16,330 bases of DNA from Eimeria necatrix. Lineage: Eukaryota > Apicomplexa > Conoidasida > Eucoccidiorida > Eimeriidae. The notes under the pieces were generated by a model. That model did no database searches. It was not told the DNA's origin and saw only the letters and a program-made list of their open reading frames with translations. Shown here piece by piece: positions 12,001-16,330 of the stretch (within the stretch, counting starts at the first letter, position 1; each line of letters opens with the position of its first letter). The translations under genes were made by a program, and so were the position numbers. The stretch covers positions 1-16,330 of the forward strand of contig NW_013654680.1 of NCBI RefSeq assembly GCF_000499385.1, given 5' to 3'.

Positions 12001-15000
12001 GTTTAGACGTGAGTAGGGATATCTCATGTTTTGAAATGAGTGTGTTTTTCCTTGAGCACTGCTGCTTGCTTTGCTTTCCACAACAGTCACCGGAGTAATG
12101 ACAAAAAAGTGCTTTTTCTAAGATAGCCAAAAATGCCTCTAGATGAGCAGTTTGGTTCTGATACTGCAACTAGTTGTGTTCGTTGATGTGTAGGCGCTTC
12201 GTCGAGGTGCGCAGTGTGTGTGTAGACCTGCTTCCGAATTTGGAAGAACCGCGTTGCTCGCAGCCAGTACGAAATCCAGTGTCATATGCGTGAGCTTTAG
12301 TGCGCAAAAAGCTTGCGCAGCACGTGTGGGTTTGCCCATTTATTCAAATGTGTACGAAATTCATAGTCAGCCTATAGAGAGCAACGTCCATTGTGTTACA
12401 GCAATGCATCTTTTGCAATGGCTCATGCCTTAACAGTGGCATGGCTCTGTCAGTCATACAGAAAACAGTAAGCGATTAGAAGGCCTTCATTTTTCAGGGA
12501 GTAGGCGTTGGCTCATTTATGCATAGCAGGCGTGGCTCGTATACTACCCGGCCGCAGGCACCGGCGATTAATATTGTCGATGCGAAAAATGCTATGAGCA
12601 ACCACGAGTGCAACCTGAACCTTTGTTTGCTAATTACCACACGTTCATGCATTCTATTGGTGCTCTACTTTTATAAATATGCATTTGAATGGCTTCTCGC
12701 CAGCAGTACTTATTAACGTTTGCAGCCTGCGACAAGACATGCATTTGGATGTTGCTCAGCTGTCTCGGGCTTTGTGAGCGTCGCTGGATGCCCTGACAGC
12801 CGCTGAGCATTTTCTAGGATTCTTGAATTATGCTGTTGTGTTCGAGACTGACTAGTTCGGAGCAACGCCGCAGCACTTCGGGTTCAGACACATGTTGTGT
12901 CGCTTCTCCTCAGATTTGAACAGTCTAGCAGCTATAGCGGATGCGAATGCACCAAGCCGAATTGCCGACGTGAAGGAAGTATGTGTCAGTCACGTGCTCG
13001 CCTCACGTGTAAAAAGTGAAACGGGACCATACGGCTGCACGCACATCAAGGTATGGAAAGCCGAGATCTGCGGCGCGCCTTCCCTGTAGTGAAAATGCCT
13101 TCCCCGCATCAAAGTAGTATTCAAGTATAGAGCAGTTCGGAGTTGTCTGGAGACTTTGCCCGTTATAAATGTACTCTTCCTTGATCATTGCCATTAGAGA
13201 TATTGTAGACAGAGGCAGAATTTTCCTTAAATATGATAAGCTTGCGTCTGACGGCGTCACGCGTCACTGACAAAGTTGTTCATTGCGAGTACACCTGCTA
13301 AAGGTTCGCAGTGAGTTTACTAGGCGCTTTTGATCTTTCTGGAAGATCGTGTGGAACGCAGCCAGTACGAAATGCAACACAAGATAGCAGCTTCAGTGTA
13401 CGTGATGCAGTATCTTAGAATGAAATCCGTATTCAGCGTGTCCACGATAGTATGCGTCACAGCACTGGTCCTTCTCTAATGTGTCTGTCCGCAACTGTGA
13501 ACGAATTCTGTCCCTCATGCACGGCGCATTTGGTCTTTAAATGGCCACCTATTTTGCAGGGAGTAAGCTATGGCCAATGCGAACGTCCCAAATGTGGCCG
13601 AAGTTACATCTAGCCACTCCTATGCTGTTTATATTGGCGGTTAATCCCACCGGTATTCACGGCATCGTAGGAGACCGCAGTTGCAACTTGCATCCTAGTT
13701 TGATGCTGGGACTCCCTGCACGTTATGTCAAGGTCTTCTGCTTGTCAAAGAGTGTTTCTCCAATGTTGATGCCTCACCTCGACCTAATATGCGGCGCTTG
13801 AAAGTTGTAGCCTGCCAGCGTGTGTGCACTTGAATGCAGCAATCTTGCGTTTCGTGTGGCCTTTTTCACGTAGTCCAATGTCACAGCATTTCGTCGTCTC
13901 TCCTTGAAACTTCCAGTGTTTCCGTTATGCAGACTGTAAAAGCCAAAATACTGAAACGCAAGTGGACAAAGTAGGCTGCATTGTCGATGTGCAGGCTGTA
14001 AGAGTGCAGAAGGCGCTAAAAACAAACAGTGCCACCGCACCATGCAGCTGCATGGGCATCGACATTGTCAAGAGGTGAATCTGCCGCAGGCGTGCTGTGG
14101 AGAGGAGCTGGAAGGCCTAGATGCTTGTAAATGATTGGATGCTTCAGAGTAGTGTCTGAGTTCATCGTTGTTCGGTGTTTACAGAAGGTGTTTCCTCGGC
14201 TGTGTTCAAGACAAACGCACTTTACAGCGAGGCAAGCTCTTCTCCATTTTTCGTTCTTGTTTCATGTGTTGAAGCAGCCACTGGTAGACGCGGACTTCTC
14301 GTTCTACCTCGTTACCACTTGTTATACTGTGTGCAAAGACACTTCCGCAAGGTGCGCACCGCGTTTGGCAAATGTTTACGGACAGGCGTGTCAGCACCTT
14401 GCGGAACCCAGCCAGTAAGACATACGTTTTTAGTTGTTTATTTTATTGTGTAGAGAGTAATTGTTTGGGCCTGACGGTGATTCTTTGCGATTGGCACGTG
14501 TTCCAATGTGCGTGCAATGGTAGTCACACTGTTGAGGGTGTCATATCTTGCTGTACGGCCTTCGATGCCTTGTAAACAATTCTGTGTCCAGTGTGTTTTA
14601 GTCGTGCATGCAAGGCTCAGTTGATGTTCGAAATACCTTGAATTTGCAGGGAGTAAGAGATGGCCGAAGCAAGCGTTCCAAACATTTCTCAGATTAAAAT
14701 GTCTCAGTCTCAGTAACAGGTTACACACATTGTTTGGACGGAGGACATCGTGACGGCGAGCCTTTCACCGTAGACGTAGACTCACATGATTTATTGGTGT
14801 TTAGCCCTGCGTACCTAACTATTTCAAGCTCTTCTTGCTTGGTATCGGAGGTGTGTGAAGACTGCAGCGCCTTATAGTACATGAGGATGAATGCGGCGTT
14901 TCTGTCCCGCGAATATGAATGTTGCCCTACTGTGTCGTTGAGCGTCACGAGGCAGCTGCTCATCCGGTGTCCAATCGTCATTATTAGCCAAACGTTTCTG

Positions 15001-16330
15001 TATATTTTGTCGCTGGCTCGTGCGGTACGGCGCTACAGCATTTCGGGATTAGATCTTCTACGCAAACTACAGAAGCCGGCAGGGCCGAATGGAAGCAAAA
15101 GAAATGTGGTGCTTTGCTGTCCCTAAGGAAGTACGTTTCTATGAGTTGCTTTTATGGGGTGATGGCTCCCCGATTCCAACGTGATAGAGCACCATATACG
15201 TAAACACATGTCGACATTTTTCATGCCACTGTCTGTGCATTTCCTGCTGGAAACTCGAAACGGCAGGCTTGAAGTCATATTGTCAAAGGTTCAGTGATTC
15301 ACATCGCGCTTAGGGATTTCTTTGTTTTGAGTTGGCTGGGGATGTTTCCTTGGCTTTGTCTCACAAAAATGCCCATTTCCTCGAAGGCTGCTACTGCTTT
15401 GGCTTTTCGTTGTAGCTCGTATAGCTAGATATGTTGTTCAGCTTGGACCGGGTAACATTACTGGCTGCTTTGCATACGGCAACAGTCATCTCAGGAGTGC
15501 AGTTCGTTCGTCTAACGTTTTGTTTGTTTTCTTTGTGAGCACTGCCTGGAATGCAGCCAGTACGCAATCCAACGCTCGATATGAGCTTCAGTGTACATGG
15601 AGTAGTGTCACGGGACGAAGACTACAGTGAATCCGCCCACCATAGCATGCCATGTGTCAGAGCACAGGACGCTCTGTAAAGTCTCTGCGTACACGTTTGA
15701 CATAATTCTCATTCACGCGAGACAGAATCAATCGAATGGTTGCTGATTTTGCTTATTTCGCAGGGAGTATGCGGGCGATCGTGTATGCAAACAAAGCTGG
15801 CTCGCTGAATATCTGGGCATCAATATGCAGCAAGTGATGACGATTAACATTGCTGTTGTGTAAACCGTCATCGGTGATCCTGAATGCAACTTCCTCGTTG
15901 ATTTGATCCTGGGCAGTAGCGAATTGTATAACTGTCTGCATATGCGGTTTGGTTGGTTTTTGACCACTTTAAGCTAGCCAGTGGTACTTCTAGCCTCCAA
16001 ACGTCAAGACATCTAAATGTTTCGTTCGTGTATGAGGAGTTGTTCATGTCACCATACTGACGTTTAATCGTTCTTTGTTCACTAAAACGTGAGACCGTGT
16101 GATGTTTGCATTATGACTGGTATGTGTTGTTCAATGCCAGAGCCACTTGGGCTATGATATACGCTGCGTCGTATGTAGGCAACCTGCATGAACCACAAAC
16201 GGTAGATGACAAGCAAGTGCAATATATTGTACTTTCGATGCGCAGTCTGTACGTGCCGTGGAGGCCGTCGTTTCCTGCTAACACGGTAAACCACAATCAT
16301 ACAAAAACACACACATCGACGCTTTCCCAG
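1..16330 (+). CDS. Interior of a giant collagen-like gene built of single-codon exons (partial both ends)
   Basis: Seen: about 36 AG|NNN|GT sites whose 3-nt cores, read 5' to 3', cycle Gly, X, Y. The 3' run (8261-16248) gives GPR, GPP, GPP, GPP, GEP, GAP, GEP, GS; the 5' run (1128-4744) gives GVP, GVP, GSE. All confidently placed Gly exons are GGA. Y is CCA except CGA and GAA. X is CCT, GCT, TCT, GAA, GTT, GTA or CCA. The exact string CAGGGAGTA occurs 10 times and CAGCCAGTA 8 times, against about 0.06 expected per 9-mer in a random window this size. Introns start GTA/GTG and end mainly CAG, and all junctions are phase 0. Known: Gly-X-Y with X=Pro and Y=Pro is the collagen triple-helix motif. 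Inferred: splicing joins these codons into a collagen-like segment, at roughly 1.1-1.4 kb of gene per three residues. No start, stop, signal peptide or non-collagen domain lies in the window. An alternative is a non-coding or decayed array, but the strict order and homologous flanks argue against chance. Confidence 0.82.
132..134 (+). CDS. Microexon, Y position, Pro (CCA)
   Basis: CAG|CCA|GTGTGT. The donor is GTG rather than GTA, but the intron continues with aagacatacg, as in the Y-type intron after the exon at 14412. It lies 993 nt before the Gly exon at 1128, so it fits the last codon of a triplet whose G and X exons lie upstream of the window. Confidence 0.55.
135..1127 (+). other. Intron, Y to G class (993 nt), containing an 84-bp tandem duplication
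   Basis: This is the longest intron among the confidently placed exons; its sister Y-to-G introns in the 5' array are 625 and 646 nt. I see no exon-like AG|NNN|GT site in the right order inside it. The 84-bp duplication at 864-1015 accounts for part of the extra length. Open frames here are short and resemble nothing known. Confidence 0.5.
864..1015. repeat. 84-bp-period tandem duplication
   Basis: Bases 864-931 and 948-1015 are direct copies at an offset of 84. Both start tgtttcgcaaggcgtg and end aagaggtatttctg. The 16 bases between them repeat the end of the unit imperfectly. Two identical copies point to a recent duplication inside an intron. It opens a minus-strand frame with a repeated peptide, which I take as a by-product. 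Confidence 0.9.
1128..1130 (+). CDS. Microexon, G position, Gly (GGA)
   Basis: A pyrimidine-rich acceptor, aagctttctcag, is followed by GGA and the donor GTATGT. It matches the other CAG|GGA|GTA sites exactly. The next intron (360 nt) leads to the Val exon at 1491. Confidence 0.75.
1491..1493 (+). CDS. Microexon, X position, Val (GTT)
   Basis: The acceptor tgttcgctatccag is followed by GTT and the donor GTGCGT. Upstream bases (cgcactgttcgc) match those before the Val exon at 2899, and the junction resembles that at 7583. GTT could be misread as the start of the donor, but the position between G and Y exons supports the codon reading. Confidence 0.6.
1915..1917 (+). CDS. Microexon, Y position, Pro (CCA)
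   Basis: The acceptor ttgcgtgtcgtccag precedes CCA and the donor GTATGT. The intron start GTATGTGAAGA matches GTACGTGAAGA after the exon at 3327, one unit downstream. It completes a Gly-Val-Pro triplet with 1128 and 1491. Confidence 0.78.
2543..2545 (+). CDS. Microexon, G position, Gly (GGA), AAG acceptor
   Basis: gctgctgtctaag precedes GGA and the donor GTGCGC. Both sites depart from the CAG/GTA consensus, but the exon is 1415 bases after the GGA at 1128 and the gaps on either side match the unit. Gly codon identity is kept. Confidence 0.62.
2899..2901 (+). CDS. Microexon, X position, Val (GTA)
   Basis: gcactgttcgcgtacag precedes GTA and a strong donor, GTGAGT. The site reads CAG|GTA|GTGAGT, so it could also work as a zero-length (recursive) splice site using CAG|GTAGTG. 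The spacing (353 and 425 nt introns) and the upstream match to 1491 favour a Val exon. Confidence 0.6.
3327..3329 (+). CDS. Microexon, Y position, Pro (CCA)
   Basis: ttctaatttggcacag precedes CCA and the donor GTACGT. A branch-point-like ctaat lies close upstream. It ends the second Gly-Val-Pro triplet, 1412 bases after the CCA at 1915. Confidence 0.78.
3976..3978 (+). CDS. Microexon, G position, Gly (GGA)
   Basis: gtaccgagtcctcag precedes GGA and the donor GTAGGC. The intron start gtaggctttggtgca closely resembles gtaggctatggtgca after the Gly exon at 11306, over 7 kb away. This is good evidence that the two are paralogous units. Confidence 0.78.
4313..4315 (+). CDS. Microexon, X position, Ser (TCT)
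   Basis: tacatttgtgtcacag precedes TCT and a consensus donor, GTGAGT. It lies 1414 bases after the X exon at 2899, which in turn lies 1408 after the one at 1491. Ser at X also occurs at 16246. Confidence 0.65.
4423..4496. repeat. Inverted repeat, 21-nt arms with a 32-nt loop
   Basis: Arms 4423-4443 and 4476-4496 are complementary at 19 of 21 positions, with one of the two exceptions a possible G-U pair. They lie in the X-to-Y intron between the exons at 4313 and 4742. The RNA would fold into a hairpin. I see no transposon terminal motif or target duplication. Confidence 0.75.
4571..4607. repeat. Perfect 15-bp stem-loop with a 7-nt loop
   Basis: 4571-4585 (cctttgtgttgccac) pairs perfectly with 4593-4607 around the loop acaatgc. 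It lies in the same intron as the inverted repeat at 4423. It has no terminator-like U tract and no coding role that I can see. Confidence 0.85.
4742..4744 (+). CDS. Microexon, Y position, Glu (GAA), AAG acceptor
   Basis: gatctgtttaaaag precedes GAA and the donor GTGCGC. Spacing predicts a Y exon here: the intron of 426 nt matches 421 and 425 nt in the two previous units. Glu at Y is unusual beside the otherwise near-constant Pro. The AAG acceptor recurs at both other GAA exons (12976, 15128). Confidence 0.5.
6101..6103 (+). CDS. Microexon candidate, Pro (CCC), X or Y position
   Basis: aaattttctctccgcag is one of the best pyrimidine tracts in the window. It precedes CCC and the donor GTAGGT. 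By spacing from 3327 and 4742 it would be a Y exon; if the CCA at 6692 is used it would be X. The register is unresolved. Confidence 0.5.
6692..6694 (+). CDS. Microexon candidate, Y position, Pro (CCA)
   Basis: cgttgtggcattcag precedes CCA and the donor GTGCGA. The following gacatcgc resembles gacatacg after the Y exons at 132 and 14412, suggesting common origin. Its spacing to 6101 (588-nt intron) is longer than usual for X to Y, so it may be a decayed copy. Confidence 0.42.
7583..7585 (+). CDS. Microexon candidate, Val (GTT), probably X position
   Basis: cactcttttgtctcag precedes GTT and the donor GTGCGC. The junction GTT|GTGCG and the upstream gcact tract match the X exon at 1491. A GGC|GTAGGC resembling a Gly-exon donor lies only 29 nt upstream, as if the G-to-X intron had suffered a deletion. 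Confidence 0.45.
8261..8263 (+). CDS. Microexon, G position, Gly (GGA), first of the unbroken 3' run
   Basis: aggctgactttgcag precedes GGA and the donor GTACGT. The string ctgactttgcagggagtacg is shared with the Gly exon at 10385. From here each expected exon is found in order to the end of the window. Confidence 0.85.
8730..8732 (+). CDS. Microexon, X position, Pro (CCA), TAG acceptor
   Basis: caatgttggcttgtag precedes CCA and the consensus donor GTGAGT. It is the only X-position Pro written CCA. The upstream bases agaaggtggaacgac align with agaaggtggaagacg before the X exon at 11804, which fixes it as X rather than Y. Confidence 0.65.
9126..9128 (+). CDS. Microexon, Y position, Arg (CGA)
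   Basis: gccgcgcatgacacag precedes CGA and GTAAGA. The intron start gtaagacata matches that after the Y exon CCA at 14412, so this is a CCA exon changed at one base. Gly-Pro-Arg is a common collagen triplet. Confidence 0.78.
9368..9370 (+). CDS. Microexon, G position, Gly (GGA)
   Basis: gtcctatttttgcag precedes GGA and a full-consensus donor, GTAAGT. It is 239 nt after the Y exon and 454 nt before the next X exon. Confidence 0.88.
9825..9827 (+). CDS. Microexon, X position, Pro (CCT)
   Basis: cattgtcgtgctgcag precedes CCT and a full-consensus donor, GTAAGT. It is one of three exact CAGCCTGTA sites, all at X positions, whereas Y-position Pro is CCA throughout the 3' run. Confidence 0.87.
10142..10144 (+). 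CDS. Microexon, Y position, Pro (CCA)
   Basis: ttttgcgttatgcgcag precedes CCA and GTAAGA. It completes Gly-Pro-Pro with the exons at 9368 and 9825. Confidence 0.87.
10385..10387 (+). CDS. Microexon, G position, Gly (GGA)
   Basis: gatgctctgactttgcag precedes GGA and GTACGC. It shares its junction sequence with the Gly exon at 8261, two units upstream. Confidence 0.88.
10692..10782 (+). repeat. Exon-intron block duplicated at 16240-16330
   Basis: The 91 bases match 16240-16330 with one difference, the first base of the X codon (CCT here, TCT there). Upstream of the acceptor similarity falls off quickly. The match runs to the last base of the window, so its true length is unknown. Confidence 0.95.
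10698..10700 (+). CDS. Microexon, X position, Pro (CCT)
   Basis: tatattcgacgcgcag precedes CCT and GTACGT. It lies at the start of the block repeated near the window end, where the same site carries TCT (Ser). Confidence 0.87.
11102..11104 (+). CDS. Microexon, Y position, Pro (CCA)
   Basis: cactgtgtctcacag precedes CCA and GTACGA. Upstream ttgtgagcactg recurs before the Y exon at 15557. It completes a second Gly-Pro-Pro. Confidence 0.88.
11306..11308 (+). CDS. Microexon, G position, Gly (GGA)
   Basis: aggctgttattctgcag precedes GGA and GTAGGC. The intron start (gctatggtgcatgc, then gttcccaaa) resembles those after the Gly exons at 13560 and 14650. Confidence 0.88.
11701..11710 (+). promoter_or_regulatory. 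Conserved intronic element GCAYTTCGGG (copy upstream of 11804)
   Basis: gcacttcggg lies 103 bases before the X exon. Copies or near copies are at 12873-12882 (103 before its exon), 15038-15047 (90) and 13886-13895 (gcatttcgtc, 109). A role in recognising the X exon is possible; simple shared ancestry of the introns is the plainer explanation. Confidence 0.45.
11804..11806 (+). CDS. Microexon, X position, Pro (CCT)
   Basis: ttatcgggctgcag precedes CCT and GTATGT. The intronic element gcacttcggg lies 103 bases upstream, as it does for the X exon at 12976. Confidence 0.87.
12264..12266 (+). CDS. Microexon, Y position, Pro (CCA)
   Basis: ccgcgttgctcgcag precedes CCA and GTACGA. The intron start gtacgaaatcca resembles gtacgaaatgca (13365) and gtacgcaatcca (15560). 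It completes a third Gly-Pro-Pro. Confidence 0.89.
12498..12500 (+). CDS. Microexon, G position, Gly (GGA)
   Basis: aggccttcatttttcag precedes GGA and GTAGGC. It has a strong pyrimidine tract and follows a 231-nt Y-to-G intron. Confidence 0.88.
12873..12882 (+). promoter_or_regulatory. Conserved intronic element GCAYTTCGGG (copy upstream of 12976)
   Basis: gcacttcggg lies 103 bases before the Glu exon, the same distance as in the unit before. The equal offset despite diverged sequence around it is the reason to list it. Confidence 0.45.
12976..12978 (+). CDS. Microexon, X position, Glu (GAA), AAG acceptor
   Basis: ttgccgacgtgaag precedes GAA and the donor GTATGT. The acceptor is AAG with a poor pyrimidine tract, but the position (475 nt after G, 383 nt before Y) and the gcacttcggg element 103 bases upstream match the X exon at 11804. 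Gly-Glu-Pro is a common collagen triplet. Confidence 0.68.
13362..13364 (+). CDS. Microexon, Y position, Pro (CCA)
   Basis: atcgtgtggaacgcag precedes CCA and GTACGA. The following intron shares agcttcagtgtac with the one after 15557. Confidence 0.89.
13560..13562 (+). CDS. Microexon, G position, Gly (GGA)
   Basis: ccacctattttgcag precedes GGA and GTAAGC. The intron start gtaagctatggcc and the later cgtcccaaa align with the introns after 11306 and 14650. Confidence 0.89.
13995..13997 (+). CDS. Microexon, X position, Ala (GCT)
   Basis: ttgtcgatgtgcag precedes GCT and GTAAGA. GCT is one base from CCT and TCT. The related element gcatttcgtc lies 109 bases upstream. It gives Gly-Ala-Pro. A weaker CAG|ACT|GTAAAA near 13931 is a less likely alternative. 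Confidence 0.78.
14412..14414 (+). CDS. Microexon, Y position, Pro (CCA)
   Basis: ccttgcggaacccag precedes CCA and GTAAGA. The intron start gtaagacata is the same as after the Arg exon at 9126. Confidence 0.88.
14650..14652 (+). CDS. Microexon, G position, Gly (GGA)
   Basis: taccttgaatttgcag precedes GGA and GTAAGA. Downstream gatggccgaagcaagcgttc aligns with the intron after the Gly exon at 13560. Confidence 0.88.
15038..15047 (+). promoter_or_regulatory. Conserved intronic element GCAYTTCGGG (copy upstream of 15128)
   Basis: gcatttcggg lies 90 bases before the Glu exon, preceded by aca as in the copy near 13886. Confidence 0.42.
15128..15130 (+). CDS. Microexon, X position, Glu (GAA), AAG acceptor
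   Basis: tgctttgctgtccctaag precedes GAA and the donor GTACGT. The tract is pyrimidine-rich despite the AAG. Element gcatttcggg lies 90 bases upstream. The surrounding introns (475 and 426 nt) match their classes, giving Gly-Glu-Pro. Confidence 0.7.
15557..15559 (+). CDS. Microexon, Y position, Pro (CCA)
   Basis: ctgcctggaatgcag precedes CCA and GTACGC. Both flanks align with other Y exons: ttgtgagcactg upstream as at 11102, and gtacgcaatcca downstream as at 12264. Confidence 0.89.
15764..15766 (+). CDS. Microexon, G position, Gly (GGA)
   Basis: ttttgcttatttcgcag precedes GGA and GTATGC. It is 204 nt after the Y exon, as expected for this class. Confidence 0.88.
16240..16330 (+). repeat. 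Second copy of the exon-intron block at 10692-10782
   Basis: Identical to 10692-10782 except for one base, the first base of the codon, at a constant offset of 5548. It is cut by the window edge. Confidence 0.95.
16246..16248 (+). CDS. Microexon, X position, Ser (TCT)
   Basis: actttcgatgcgcag precedes TCT and GTACGT. The downstream intron is identical to that after the CCT exon at 10698, so a single C-to-T change turned Pro into Ser. The matching Y exon should lie some 300-460 nt beyond the window. Confidence 0.82.

Larger units (their letters stand above)
8264..16245 (+). repeat. 3' sub-array: tandem units of about 1.09 kb, each with three microexons
   Basis: Introns run G to X 466, 454, 310, 495, 475, 432, 475, 479; X to Y 393, 314, 401, 457, 383, 414, 426; Y to G 239, 240, 201, 231, 195, 235, 204. 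Same-class introns share blocks at equal offsets. Examples are agaaggtggaa at 8682 and 11756, gaagtcat-like bases about 128-140 nt after the X exons at 8730, 11804 and 15128, and gagcttcagtgtac-like bases after several Y exons. The introns hold no recognisable genes. Confidence 0.82.

Noticed and set aside
12724..12726. CAG|CCT|GCGACA as an X exon
   Set aside because: The donor would be GC with poor context, and the GAA site at 12976 fits the spacing and the upstream element better.
1..16330. Ciliate-type germline DNA with tiny retained segments
   Set aside because: The boundaries are GT...AG with pyrimidine tracts, not TA or pointer repeats, so spliceosomal introns are the simpler reading.
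1..16330. Bacterial genes, CRISPR array, tRNA or rRNA
   Set aside because: There are no long frames, no short regular spaced repeats, and no cloverleaf or rRNA signature that I can see.

Overview
This window looks like the inside of a single very large eukaryotic gene on the + strand. No conventional coding region, rRNA, tRNA or mobile-element gene is recognisable. The open reading frames are short, have no recognisable domains and look like chance ORFs in intron DNA. Instead, three short composite sites recur in a strict cycle: CAG|GGA|GTA (10 exact copies), CAG|codon|GT with a variable codon (CCT, GCT, TCT, GTT, GTA, GAA), and CAG|CCA|GTA (8 exact copies, plus close variants). Each is a 3' splice site, three bases, then a 5' splice site. 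The three bases read as single codons in the order Gly, X, Pro, which is the collagen Gly-X-Y repeat with ONE CODON PER EXON.

Layout. (1) 1-1127: a Y-position Pro exon (132-134), then a 993-nt intron with an 84-bp tandem duplication. (2) 1128-4744, 5' sub-array: nine single-codon exons reading GVP, GVP, GSE. The unit is about 1.42 kb, and the three intron classes (G to X, X to Y, Y to G) keep nearly fixed lengths of about 350, 425 and 635 nt. (3) 4745-8260: an irregular middle where only some exons can be placed (CCC, CCA, GTT). Other expected positions carry sites of the wrong length or none, so this part may be decayed, skipped or interrupted. (4) 8261-16248, 3' sub-array: 23 consecutive single-codon exons with no break in order, reading GPR, GPP, GPP, GPP, GEP, GAP, GEP, GS. 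The unit is about 1.09 kb (introns of 310-495, 314-457 and 195-240 nt). The array runs out of the window on both sides, so start, stop, signal peptide and promoter are not visible.

The repeat unit (three codons plus three introns) has clearly grown by tandem duplication. Introns of the same class share sequence at matching offsets, including a GCAYTTCGGG element about 100 nt upstream of several X exons. One exon-intron block is duplicated without change except in its codon (CCT versus TCT).

Organism: a eukaryote with GT-AG spliceosomal introns and roughly mid-40s % G+C by eye. The lineage cannot be assigned from this window. Collagen-like repeats suggest an animal or animal relative but also occur in protists. 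The product would be a Gly-X-Y triple-helix segment, presumably secreted or structural. That is inferred from the codons alone; expression and splicing are untested.
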